A program made the position numbers and the translations under genes. A model generated the notes under the pieces. That model was given only the letters and a program-made list of their open reading frames with translations, made no database searches and was not told the DNA's origin. Positions 17,968 to 26,784 of a stretch of 64,000 bases of DNA are shown one piece after another. Each line of letters opens with the position of its first letter. The stretch's first letter is position 1. Origin of the DNA: JBDREC01 sp043820105 [NCBI: Pseudomonadota bacterium] (GTDB lineage: Bacteria > Bdellovibrionota_F > JAHFAK01); contig JBDREC010000039.1 in NCBI GenBank assembly GCA_043820105.1, forward strand, positions 5,793 through 69,792, written 5' to 3'.

Positions 17968-18954
17968 TTAATCAAGATTACCAACACCTAGTCTTGAACC
18001 ATTGTCAGATAGGGCAATGTCAGCAATGGCAGCAACAATAATTTTCTTCAATTCCTGAATGCTTGATTCATTATCTTCATCTCTCATTTCTTCACCAACA
18101 TGCTCAAAAAAATCAAACACAATTTCATAAACAACGGAAGAAGTTGTTGCCATGTATCTAGAAACAGGCTTTGAATGATCCCTTAGCATCAACTGACTTG
18201 ATAAAAGGGCTCTTGGCCAGTAGTGGTATTCTTTTTGTTGTGAAACTTTCTCTATATGCTGAACAGGTACATTTCTAATATTTGGAAATCTTTGAGAAAG
18301 GATTCCAGCCAGATAATCAGTTCCATCCCATTTCTTTAAAATTTCTATCATTTCTGAATTTGCAGAAGCTATTTCTAATTGTGATATGATTTGACCTAAA
18401 CCACCATGGCTTGCATTTGGAATTGAACTAATGAAAATTGCCAAAGCAAGGTTATTTTCAGTTGCGTCCATAATAAGATCAAAAACAGACTCAATCATTA
18501 TTTCTTCTTCTGTTCCTAGGACATCTGCAATAATTGCATCAAGTCTTTTTAGTGCTGGCAGATATTCATTACTATTATTAATGAGTTCATTAATAATAAA
18601 ATTAACAGTCATTGTACAACCCGCTGCAATTTTTGAAGGATTGCTTTTTAATGGACAAAATGGAGATGCAACTTCCATAACATCCTTAACAAGTTTTTTG
18701 CAACCAAACTCCACACTTCCAATACCTACATTTATAGGACAAAATAAAAATAATAATTTTTCAACGTAATCAAAAATATTTTTATAAACAGGAATATCAA
18801 CTTCTTCTTCAAGGGAGGCGCTTTCTTTTTTGATAACTCCTTGGCTATCTTTATGTGGTAAAATTAGATCTTGCTCACCTGGCTCTTGTGCCATAATGAA
18901 ATTTGGGAAGGCAAAAATAGAGAAAATGACAATACATAATAGAAACCTTTTCAT
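17968..18954 (-). CDS. Secreted protein of unknown function
   Basis: A 328-residue protein with a clear signal peptide (KRFLLCIVIFSIFAFPNFIMA, cleavage before QEPGEQ). The mature part is mostly helical, with cysteines in FCPINVGIG, GCKKLV and SPFCPLKS near residues 75-115. I recognise no family. AGGAG upstream supports the start. It converges with the protease lipoprotein gene and has a perfect sigma-54 type promoter 110 bp upstream, so it probably belongs to the same exported-protein set. Confidence 0.75.
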   Translation of the reverse strand: MKRFLLCIVIFSIFAFPNFIMAQEPGEQDLILPHKDSQGVIKKESASLEEEVDIPVYKNIFDYVEKLLFLFCPINVGIGSVEFGCKKLVKDVMEVASPFCPLKSNPSKIAAGCTMTVNFIINELINNSNEYLPALKRLDAIIADVLGTEEEIMIESVFDLIMDATENNLALAIFISSIPNASHGGLGQIISQLEIASANSEMIEILKKWDGTDYLAGILSQRFPNIRNVPVQHIEKVSQQKEYHYWPRALLSSQLMLRDHSKPVSRYMATTSSVVYEIVFDFFEHVGEEMRDEDNESSIQELKKIIVAAIADIALSDNGSRLGVGNLD

Positions 18955-19063
18955 AGCTAACTCCTTATCAATTTATACTGTTTCTAATGTTTATTGTGAT
19001 ATCCCTTGTTTGAGCCATTGAATGTAAAAAACACAAAGCTTTTACAGATATTAGTATAAATTT

Positions 19064-19078
19064 GCAAAGAGTGTGCCA
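19064..19078 (-). promoter_or_regulatory. Predicted sigma-54 promoter of the 328-residue secreted protein
   Basis: On the minus strand TGGCACACTCTTTGC is a perfect TGGCAC-N5-TTGC sigma-54 site, 110 bp upstream of the start at 18954. Confidence 0.68.
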
Positions 19079-19231
19079 CTGCTTGCTAGGCGTAACATAT
19101 CTTTAAAAAACAGGCACTTGTAATGCCTTGCGGTTTTTTTTGTTTTTTGTCTGTGTGCTGATTTTTTCCAATTGACGAAGCATGATAAACTCAGTACGAC
19201 AAAGAGAAGTCTTATTTTAATTGGGAGAAAA

Positions 19232-20578
19232 ATGCTAAATAGGATTTTTAATTTCTATAAAACAGGTGAAAACAAGCCTTTATTTTCTGATGATCAAAAT
19301 AAAATTAAAAAGGTTTATGAGCAAAAACGCTTAAGCGTTTTTCTTACTATTACAATTGGTTATGGTCTTTTCTATCTTTGTCGCCTTAGTTTTTCTGTGG
19401 TCAAAAAGCCCCTGCTTGACGCAGGAATCATGAATGCTGAAGAAATGGGAATTATTGGATCCGGGCTTTTTATAAGCTATGCCGTGGGAAAACTGCTTAA
19501 CGGATTTCTGGCAGACAGAAGTGATATTCGAAAGTTTATGTCAACTGGCTTAATGATTTCAGCGATTATGAATTTACTGCTTGGGTTGACAACATATTTT
19601 TGGTTCTTTTTAATAATTTGGATAATTAATGGCTGGTTTCAATCAATGGGCTCTGCTCCTAGTGTTGTTTCTATTTCTCACTGGTTTAGTAATAAAGAAA
19701 GAGGAACCCGTTATGGTATCTGGAGCATCGGGCATAGCCTTGGAGAGGGTTTAACCTTTATAGGAACAGCCACCCTCGTGTCATTGCTGGGCTGGAGATT
19801 CGGTTTTATTGGGCCAGGCCTTGTTTGCATTATTGTGGCTTTACTGATGCTGCTTTTTCATGCGGATAGACCACAAACCTACGGATTGCCACACATTTCT
19901 GATTATAAAAAGGATTACAGCGCGCTATCATCTGGGAAAAAATCAACAGGAAAACTTCAATTAGAAGTTTTAAAAAATCCATATATCATTATTTTGGGAT
20001 TTTCTTCTGCCCTTATGTATGTCGCGCGATATGCTATTAATAATTGGGCTATTTTGTACATGCAGGAAGCAAAAGGTTATGAGCTTATAGCCGCTGGCTC
20101 TATTCTATCCGCCTATCCAATTATGGGTCTGCTTGGAGCAGCTTCCTCTGGGTGGATTTCGGATAAATTCTTTAATTCAAAAAGAAACATTCCAACTTTA
20201 CTTTATGGCCTTTTGCAAGTTTCAACTCTGATAATGTTTTTTATAATTCCCCCAGGGTATCAATATCTTGATATGATCGCATTGTCATTCTTTGGCTTTG
20301 CCCTTGGCGGGCAATTGGTTTTTATCGGGGGTCTGATAGCAGTCGATATTTCTTCGAAAAAAGCAGCTGGAGCAGCCATGGGTGTAATCGGAGTGTTTAG
20401 TTATATAGGAGCTGCAATCCAAGACTGGATCAGTGGACATTTAATACATGCAAGCAAAATTATAATAAATGGAAAAGATGTATATAATTTTGACAGCGCA
20501 TTTTACTTTTGGATAGGAGCATCTATTGTTTCTTTGATTCTTGCCTGTTGTGTTTGGAACGCAAAGGCTAAAGAATAG
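19232..20578 (+). CDS. Organophosphate:phosphate antiporter (GlpT/UhpT family, MFS)
   Basis: A 448-residue major-facilitator protein with about twelve membrane segments. The first half carries GYGLFYLCRLSFSVVKKPLL and GSGLFISYAVGKLLNGFLADR, the organophosphate-antiporter signature that includes the conserved arginines. Substrate could be glycerol-3-phosphate, hexose phosphate or phosphoglycerate, or it may be a UhpC-like sensor; sequence alone does not decide. I chose ATG 19232 because GGGAGA lies just before it, rather than the TTG at 19172. It has no same-strand partner. Confidence 0.85.
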   Translation: MLNRIFNFYKTGENKPLFSDDQNKIKKVYEQKRLSVFLTITIGYGLFYLCRLSFSVVKKPLLDAGIMNAEEMGIIGSGLFISYAVGKLLNGFLADRSDIRKFMSTGLMISAIMNLLLGLTTYFWFFLIIWIINGWFQSMGSAPSVVSISHWFSNKERGTRYGIWSIGHSLGEGLTFIGTATLVSLLGWRFGFIGPGLVCIIVALLMLLFHADRPQTYGLPHISDYKKDYSALSSGKKSTGKLQLEVLKNPYIIILGFSSALMYVARYAINNWAILYMQEAKGYELIAAGSILSAYPIMGLLGAASSGWISDKFFNSKRNIPTLLYGLLQVSTLIMFFIIPPGYQYLDMIALSFFGFALGGQLVFIGGLIAVDISSKKAAGAAMGVIGVFSYIGAAIQDWISGHLIHASKIIINGKDVYNFDSAFYFWIGASIVSLILACCVWNAKAKE

Positions 20579-20585
20579 CTTGTAA

Positions 20586-20620
20586 CGTGCGGCGTACAGA
20601 GCACAGCGTACGGCGTGGGG
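20586..20620. repeat. Heptad array (CGTACAG family)
   Basis: Five 7-bp units (CGTGCGG, CGTACAG, AGCACAG, CGTACGG, CGTGGGG) right after the antiporter stop codon, followed by a partial ACAAGACGA element at 20631. Confidence 0.75.
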
Positions 20621-20630
20621 GAGGGGAAGA

Positions 20631-20647
20631 TACAAGACGAATATTTA
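20631..20647 (+). repeat. ACAAGACGA element, short copy
   Basis: ATACAAGACGAATATTTA-like sequence matches the core of the element only. It lies between two convergent genes, like the other copies. Confidence 0.4.
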
Positions 20648-20662
20648 TCCCATCCTTGCTGA

Positions 20663-22045
20663 CTACAGCAAAGAAAGCCATTTTTTCATTTGATCAAGCG
20701 CTAGATTTCGAGCTTCTTTTGTTTCTTTTGAATCAAAAATATTTGCCTTTTGATAGTCAGAGGCATGGATTCCATTTTTGATAATAAAGAGTTTTAGACT
20801 GGAATTAATGTTAAAATCTTCTTCATTAATGCCAAGAGCTGTCCACGGATCATTAGTTCCATTTATAAATAATATATTTGCATCTTCTGCTTCCAGGATA
20901 CTTTGATAATAAACTTTATTAAAAGAAACAGTGTCAACTGGTTCAGAAATTCCAAATAAATCATAGCATACATCTTGATAATAATTTAAGTTATTATATT
21001 TTGATTTTGACCTTTTAGAATCAAAACTACTGGGAATATAAAAATATGCATATTCAGTGCAGCATTGATAAAACCAGGCTCTGGATCCAACAAAATTTTC
21101 ATAAATTTGAGGATTTGGATCACTTGCATTAACTAGATATTGAATATCCATATTAAAACTCATTAATTTCAGTAATATTCTTGTAAGTTCCAGCAATCTT
21201 TTAAAGGCTTTCAATTGATTCTTAGCTGAAAAAGTGGAGCAAAGTAAACCTGTTTGGCCAAGCTGAAAAAGTGTGCTATTAACTGTTGAAACAAACTCAA
21301 GCAAATCAAGGGGAGTTTCTATTTTATCTAGTTTAAGCTCTGCTGTTATGTTTCTAAATCCTGCTTCTGTTTCTATTTCTTCTTCAAGAAATGAAATAAA
21401 AAAAAGAATATCTTCCTGGCAAGACGACCCTATAATTTCAGTCATAATTTCATCATATTCAATGAAATCTGTTTTAGCCTTCACAGGTGCCGAAGAGGCT
21501 ATTGCTCCAACAACCTTTTCAGGATACAATGCCCTATAGTAAGCCGCCAGGTTTCCTGCATATGAAGCCCCAAAAGCAATCCATTTTCCTTTGATCTTTT
21601 GCGTTTCAGAAATGTAATCTTGAGCAGCAGCCAAATCCTTTAAAGCTTGTTCAGTATTAAGATATTGCAGGCTATTTAAATCCAAAATTCCATAAGGAAT
21701 GCTTTTCCCATAATGTCTATGCTCAAGAGCCACTACATAAGCTTTTAGCTTTTTGGCATAATAAGAAGCAGAAGACATTTTGATAGCCTTTTTATTGCAA
21801 ACCATCTCTCCACCAATCAAATAAATAACAGGCGAATTTTCAGATTCAGCGTATGTTTTATCAATATAATATCTTTGACTGAAAACATCTCTTTTAAAAG
21901 AATTATGATCTATTTGTTGATCCATTTTATATTCTACTATTTTTTGAGGAAAAGTCAGGGCATAAAAGGGAAGTACGATAATAAAATTCAAAATGATAAA
22001 AATCATTAGATAGTTGTTATTTCGTTTTTCATTCATTGTTTTCAA
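20663..22045 (-). CDS. Secreted S28-type serine peptidase (prolyl tripeptidyl peptidase-like)
   Basis: A 460-residue alpha/beta-hydrolase with an N-terminal signal anchor (NYLMIFIILNFIIVLPFYAL). The motifs fit peptidase family S28: QQIDHNSFKRDVFSQRYYID at the start of the domain, ALEHRHYGKS, nucleophile GASYAG (Ser161), acid in NGTNDPWTALG and histidine in NGIHASDY. Such enzymes remove prolyl di- or tripeptides from N-termini outside the cytoplasm. A TTG start at 22045 has GAGGAG at good distance, so I keep it over the ATG nine bases later. A sigma-54-like site lies 117 bp upstream. Confidence 0.85.
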   Translation of the reverse strand: MKTMNEKRNNNYLMIFIILNFIIVLPFYALTFPQKIVEYKMDQQIDHNSFKRDVFSQRYYIDKTYAESENSPVIYLIGGEMVCNKKAIKMSSASYYAKKLKAYVVALEHRHYGKSIPYGILDLNSLQYLNTEQALKDLAAAQDYISETQKIKGKWIAFGASYAGNLAAYYRALYPEKVVGAIASSAPVKAKTDFIEYDEIMTEIIGSSCQEDILFFISFLEEEIETEAGFRNITAELKLDKIETPLDLLEFVSTVNSTLFQLGQTGLLCSTFSAKNQLKAFKRLLELTRILLKLMSFNMDIQYLVNASDPNPQIYENFVGSRAWFYQCCTEYAYFYIPSSFDSKRSKSKYNNLNYYQDVCYDLFGISEPVDTVSFNKVYYQSILEAEDANILFINGTNDPWTALGINEEDFNINSSLKLFIIKNGIHASDYQKANIFDSKETKEARNLALDQMKKWLSLL

Positions 22046-22437
22046 GGTTATTCTCCTCTGTTATAAATATTAATATTTGTATGATTAGTTTAGAATGCCC
22101 TAAAATTGGTTTGTTCATCATTGCAAAAAAGATTACAAAGTAATGAGACCTGTTTTTGTTTGCAAAGAATATGCCGCAGTAAAATGTTGAAGCAAGCGAA
22201 TAACATTAAGGGCTTAAAATAATATTGCCTTTTGTTTTGTGATTATAATGGTGTAAAAAGAGGCTTTTTAGAGTCAAAATATCTCCAGGAGATTTATGAC
22301 AGACATAGCATTCATGCATTGAAAAGATTATATTGATTTATAATTATTATAGATTAACTTAAAGGTAAGGCAGATAAAAATTAATTTATAATGATATATG
22401 CATAAAAAGTGTTTATAATATTAGAGAAAGGTTTTTA
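22046..22437. other. Gene-free divergent region between the S28 peptidase and the membrane ATPase
   Basis: These 392 bp hold a sigma-54-like site for the peptidase (22162-22176). I see no open frame, repeat array or clear promoter for the ATPase gene, only AT-rich sequence. Confidence 0.55.
22162..22176 (-). promoter_or_regulatory. Possible sigma-54 promoter of the S28 peptidase
   Basis: On the minus strand CGGCATATTCTTTGC keeps GG at -24 and TTGC at -12 with correct spacing, but departs from consensus at two -24 positions. It lies 117 bp upstream of the start. Confidence 0.5.
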
Positions 22438-25400
22438 ATGAAAAAAGAGTATAATAATTTTTCCTTTAAGTTTATTTTAGTGTTTCACCTTCTTTTTTTG
22501 CCTCTTTTCGCTGAAAATTCAGATGTTTGCTCTAATGAAAAACTCTTTTTAGAAACCATGAAACCCAAACAAGAAGCTCTTGAAAATACAGAGACCATTT
22601 TAATAAATCTTCTTGATAACAAGTTAAATGAAAAAATACCGATTAATTTGATTTTTTTCATTAATCCTAAAAATCCGGAAGACGTTGCAAATAGAATCAC
22701 TGAATTGGAAAATGAAAGCCAAAATTATGATATCTACAAGGATGTTTTTTTCAAAGAAATTCATGGCTGTCAAAACAAGAACAAAAAAATAAAAACAAAA
22801 CTTAATGAACTGGTTCTGTTGCAAAAAAACATTATTGAATTAAAACTCAATTTTTTAAAAATCCCGCTTGATAAAAGAATCGAAATTATAGATTTAAATT
22901 TCCAAATATCGGCTCATTCCGAAACGAGCAAAAAACTATCAGATGTAAAAGAAGATGCAATACAACGTATTTCAGAGGCGGATAAAAATATTGAAGAGGC
23001 ACGTTCAAAAATTCAGTTGTCAATCCCCAGCAATTTAAAAGAATTAATTTATCAACAAAATATTTTAGAAAACCTTAGCAAAGAAATTGCAAAACTAAGT
23101 CTCGAGCTTTCAAATAAGTTAAATGATAAGACCATATATTATAATGACACACTAGACAAGCTCATAAAAATTGATAAACAACTGAACAAGTCCTTTGTTA
23201 GTCTTAGTGATATGAAATTGCTATATTATGACATAACTAATATCTGGAGAAGTTTTGTCGATAAAGCATCTGCCTATCTGGACCTTCAAAAAAACTTCCT
23301 GCCAATACCGGAAATACCTCAAAAGCCTAATGCTTTACTTTCAGAATTAAAAGATAATGTTGAGGTTAATAACTATAATACCACTTTTGCTAAATTAGAA
23401 AAAGAAAGATCCTCCCTTGCCAATTTGCAACTTGAACTGTATGAGCTTGATAAAAACAATTATTATGATCTTTTACTAAAAGTAAATCGCTCCAGATCCC
23501 TTATGCATCAACGCATAATAAAATATAATTATTCCACAATATACAATATCCTGGATATAGATTATGTTAATGATTTAATTCGAGAGATTAGAATAGTTCC
23601 AAACAGATATATTGCCTTATTTCTTAGCAAATATCTGGAAATTAAAAACCTGGTTAGTAGTGGTTTTGATGGGATAATAAAAATAGTTTTTCAACTTGTT
23701 CTTTTATTATCAATATTGCTAATTCCTTTTGGAATATATTATTCAGCTAAAATTGGCACGACCTTTTTAGATAGTATGCGCAGTAATATAATAAGAAGTC
23801 GCAATATAACAAAGTTCTCTTCCTTCCTGGCCTTATGGATTCAAAGAATAAACGTATATTTACCCTGGATAATTATTCTGATAGGTTTAAGTTTCATTAA
23901 GAATATTATAAAAACCACAGCTTTTGCAGGGATTGAGACCTTCCTCCCTTATTTTTGTTTTTATGTTTACTATAGAGTGCTAAAATTATTTTTAGCCACA
24001 ACAATAAGCAAAATATCAATTGATAGTAATAAAAAAACTTATATTACAATTAACAAAGAAATAAAAAAAACAACTCATTTTCTTGGGATTATATTTCTTA
24101 TATACGTATCGATACTGTACACGGCTGAATCCATTATTGGCAAAGCTCTTATTTATAACATTGTAAATAATATAATGTTCTTTATCGGATATTTTGTAAT
24201 ATCTTTTGCTTTTGTTCCCTGGAGAGACGAAATATCTTTTCATCTATTAAAATTTGTTCCAGATAAAACAAAAAATATTATTGAAAAAACAATTAAATCA
24301 AAATTATTTATTCTCTTTGCTTTTTTATATCTATTAATAATTTTTGCATATTATGTTTTCCAAAGAACCGCTGAAAAAATGGGAGAGTTTGATTTTTCCA
24401 AAAAAATATCTGCAAAATTATTTAGAAGAAAACTTGAGACTGCAGCAAAAAATATCCACTCAGATATTAATAAAACACTTCCGGAAGATTACATTTCGAT
24501 ATTTAAAACATATGAATCCCTGGCAGATAATTTCCTTGTTAGTATTAAAAATGATTTAACTGATAAAATTGAATCTCAAATTGAAAACTGGATAAATGAT
24601 AAAAGCGAAGAAGATTCAATTGCACTATATGGTGAGAAGGGTTCTGGCAAAAGCACTCTTTTAAGATCTGTCAAAAACAAATATAGCAAACTAAATATTG
24701 TTTATGCTGAAATTACAGAAAAATTAACAACCAAGAACCAGGTCTTGTCATATTTCGAGGATTTATTGAGTATTCCTTTAAAAAAAGAGGGGGTTGCTGA
24801 ACTAGTAAGAACCGACACAGAACGAAAGAAAACCTTGATAATAATAGATAACGCGCATAATTTATTCTTATCTAAAAGAAAAGGGTTTGATGGATTTCAC
24901 ACCTTTATTGACTTGATAAATGCACAAACCCAAAACATTTTTTGGTTAGCCGCTTTTAATAATTACAGTTGGTTTTACCTTGTTAGTGTTTTTGGCAAGA
25001 ACAGATATTTCCGACTGGCTCTAAAAATGCCACCCTGGTCTGAAACAGAACTTAAAACAATGGTTATGACCAGACATCAAAATACTAATTATTCCCTGAA
25101 ATATGATCCTATTTTATACGCAACAGGCAAAGCCAGTTCCTTTAATCAAAATAATTTAATAGAAGAAAAGTTTTTCAGACTGCTCTGGGAGCAATCTGAT
25201 GGAATTCCAAGAGCAGCTATAAATATATGGCTTTCATCATTAAAGCCTTCTTATGGAAAAATAATACAAGTAGGCCTTCCAAAAGAAACAAACAAAAATA
25301 TCTTTTCCATTTTGGCGGATGAAATATTTTTTGTATATGCAGCTATTATCAGACATGAAAACATCTCTACTTATCAAATAATTGAAACAACCGACATGCC

Positions 25401-25548
25401 TGAAGGAACAGTAAGATACGCTCTAAAATATGGCATTGAAAACGGCTTTTTAACTAAAACAGATAAAGGAGTTTATAGAATTAACTCTGAATGGTCTAAA
25501 GATTTATGTAAACTATTAGAATGGAAAAATTTAATTTATGGATACTAA
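22438..25548 (+). CDS. Membrane protein with periplasmic coiled coil and cytoplasmic P-loop ATPase
   Basis: A 1036-residue protein in three parts. A signal peptide (residues 1-25) and a long, charged, coiled-coil region to about 400 should be periplasmic. About six membrane segments follow (around 411-435, 472-492, 501-520, 548-566, 573-595, 620-642). The cytoplasmic part has a P-loop GEKGSGKS (733-740), Walker B TLIIIDNAH (799-807), and a C-terminal winged-helix-like region (about 955-1025, TYQIIETTDMPEGTVRYAL). Its overall class is AAA+/STAND-like. The stop overlaps the start of an MscS gene by 11 bp, so the two are translationally coupled. The coiled coil plus helices recall the N-terminal part of large MscK-type channels. 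I know no named family with this combination. Confidence 0.82.
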   Translation: MKKEYNNFSFKFILVFHLLFLPLFAENSDVCSNEKLFLETMKPKQEALENTETILINLLDNKLNEKIPINLIFFINPKNPEDVANRITELENESQNYDIYKDVFFKEIHGCQNKNKKIKTKLNELVLLQKNIIELKLNFLKIPLDKRIEIIDLNFQISAHSETSKKLSDVKEDAIQRISEADKNIEEARSKIQLSIPSNLKELIYQQNILENLSKEIAKLSLELSNKLNDKTIYYNDTLDKLIKIDKQLNKSFVSLSDMKLLYYDITNIWRSFVDKASAYLDLQKNFLPIPEIPQKPNALLSELKDNVEVNNYNTTFAKLEKERSSLANLQLELYELDKNNYYDLLLKVNRSRSLMHQRIIKYNYSTIYNILDIDYVNDLIREIRIVPNRYIALFLSKYLEIKNLVSSGFDGIIKIVFQLVLLLSILLIPFGIYYSAKIGTTFLDSMRSNIIRSRNITKFSSFLALWIQRINVYLPWIIILIGLSFIKNIIKTTAFAGIETFLPYFCFYVYYRVLKLFLATTISKISIDSNKKTYITINKEIKKTTHFLGIIFLIYVSILYTAESIIGKALIYNIVNNIMFFIGYFVISFAFVPWRDEISFHLLKFVPDKTKNIIEKTIKSKLFILFAFLYLLIIFAYYVFQRTAEKMGEFDFSKKISAKLFRRKLETAAKNIHSDINKTLPEDYISIFKTYESLADNFLVSIKNDLTDKIESQIENWINDKSEEDSIALYGEKGSGKSTLLRSVKNKYSKLNIVYAEITEKLTTKNQVLSYFEDLLSIPLKKEGVAELVRTDTERKKTLIIIDNAHNLFLSKRKGFDGFHTFIDLINAQTQNIFWLAAFNNYSWFYLVSVFGKNRYFRLALKMPPWSETELKTMVMTRHQNTNYSLKYDPILYATGKASSFNQNNLIEEKFFRLLWEQSDGIPRAAINIWLSSLKPSYGKIIQVGLPKETNKNIFSILADEIFFVYAAIIRHENISTYQIIETTDMPEGTVRYALKYGIENGFLTKTDKGVYRINSEWSKDLCKLLEWKNLIYGY

Positions 25549-26344
25549 TAATATAAAAAACATTACAGAAATAACAGATTTCCTTAAATTTGATAAGCTC
25601 GTATATTTTTTTCTTGGGATTATTCTGCTTATCTTTATTTCAAAAGGATTAAGAAAATTAGGAGAATCTCTACACAATAAATTTCCGGCAAAAAGACTTG
25701 TTATTCTTCAGGTAATGACCATTTCAATTTTTTCAATATACATTTTGGGAGCTATTGTGCTCTTTTATGGAGTTATAAATCCATCAAGAGAGATGATGTT
25801 AGCAATTGGAGGTTCTGCAGCTGTAGCGATTGGTTTTTCATTAAAAGATATTGTTGCATCGATAATTTCCGGATTAATCCTTCTTTTTGATAAACCTTTT
25901 CAGGTTGGAGACAGGGTGAGTTTCGGCAATTATTATGGTGAAATTAAGTCCATTGGTTTGCGTGCAGTAAGGCTATGCACTCTGGATGACAGTCTTGTAA
26001 CAATTCCCAATTCCAGATTTATTAATGATACTGTGGCTTCATCAAACGCCGGAGCTCTTGATATGATGGTGGTTGTTAATTTTCATGTTGCCTTAGATAC
26101 AAAATTGGATTTAGCAAAAAAATTAATTTATGAAATCATAGTAACAAGTAAATACGCATATTTAAAAAAAACCGTCACCATAACCATTGATGAAGTTGAG
26201 ATCGCAGAAAGACTCGCGATTAAATTAACAGCCAAGGCGTATGTTTTAGATGTTAAATATGAAAAAGCTTTCCAGTCAGATATTGTATTAAGAGTAAGTG
26301 AGGAATTCAAAGAAAATAACATCAAAAGACCTACTGTTAATTAG
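25538..26344 (+). CDS. MscS-family small-conductance mechanosensitive channel
   Basis: A 268-residue protein with two or three membrane segments and the MscS core: the pore helix region GGSAAVAIGFSLKDIVASIISG, then LLFDKPFQVGDRVSFGNYYGEIKSIGLRA and VTIPNSRFINDTV of the beta domain. Close to the E. coli MscS length. It should gate an ion pathway in the inner membrane in response to tension or, in this context, to its partner. It begins inside the last codons of the membrane ATPase gene, an overlap that implies matched synthesis. The C-terminal domain is complete. Confidence 0.9.
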   Translation: MDTNNIKNITEITDFLKFDKLVYFFLGIILLIFISKGLRKLGESLHNKFPAKRLVILQVMTISIFSIYILGAIVLFYGVINPSREMMLAIGGSAAVAIGFSLKDIVASIISGLILLFDKPFQVGDRVSFGNYYGEIKSIGLRAVRLCTLDDSLVTIPNSRFINDTVASSNAGALDMMVVVNFHVALDTKLDLAKKLIYEIIVTSKYAYLKKTVTITIDEVEIAERLAIKLTAKAYVLDVKYEKAFQSDIVLRVSEEFKENNIKRPTVN

Positions 26345-26504
26345 GTTGTTTTTTAAGATAAAACAATACTATTTATCTGATTTTAATCATAACAGGAAGA
26401 AAAAAACAAGCCAACCCTTATTCGTTTATTCAATGAAATGTCGCACTTATAGCTTTTGCCTATTCTTAAGTTCTTGTTATGATTGAGGTAGTTTTGCCTG
26501 AATT

Positions 26505-26519
26505 TGGCACTGAATTTGC
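26505..26519 (+). promoter_or_regulatory. Predicted sigma-54 promoter of the secreted repeat-protein pair
   Basis: TGGCACTGAATTTGC is a perfect TGGCAC-N5-TTGC site, 42 bp upstream of the GTG start at 26561, which heads a two-gene unit of exported proteins. Confidence 0.7.
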
Positions 26520-26560
26520 TAATAAGGTAATATTGTAGTTATCCAGGCAATGGGTATATT

Positions 26561-26782
26561 GTGAACAAACAGAAATTAAAACTAATCTTATTCTTTATCT
26601 TAATCTTTATTTTAAACTTGTCCCTTCCAATCACGATCAGGCAAGCTTTTGCTGCATATCCTATGTTTGTTGGATGTGGAGTTCGGCATATTGGTTATGA
26701 AGATGGCCGTGAAATAAGCGTTGCTGAGGATGTAAGTTCAAATATCCTGGTACTAAAAAGTAAAAATTGGGGGAATAGATAA
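26561..26782 (+). CDS. Small secreted protein of unknown function
   Basis: A GTG-started frame of 73 codons. Its first 31 residues are a signal peptide (LILFFILIFILNLSL, ending AFA), leaving a mature part of about 40 residues with one cysteine. It is followed after 2 bp by the 892-residue repeat protein and lies directly after a sigma-54 promoter, which supports it as a real gene. A stretch near its end (DGREISVAEDV) loosely resembles the repeat unit of the next protein (DGQVLRADVLDV), so it could be a shortened relative. That likeness is weak. Confidence 0.55.
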   Translation: MNKQKLKLILFFILIFILNLSLPITIRQAFAAYPMFVGCGVRHIGYEDGREISVAEDVSSNILVLKSKNWGNR

Positions 26783-26784
26783 AA

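Noticed and set aside
19100-19140. Hairpin GGCA-TGCC followed by T-runs before the antiporter gene
   Set aside because: The stem is only about 4-6 bp and no plus-strand gene ends upstream, so I did not call it a terminator.
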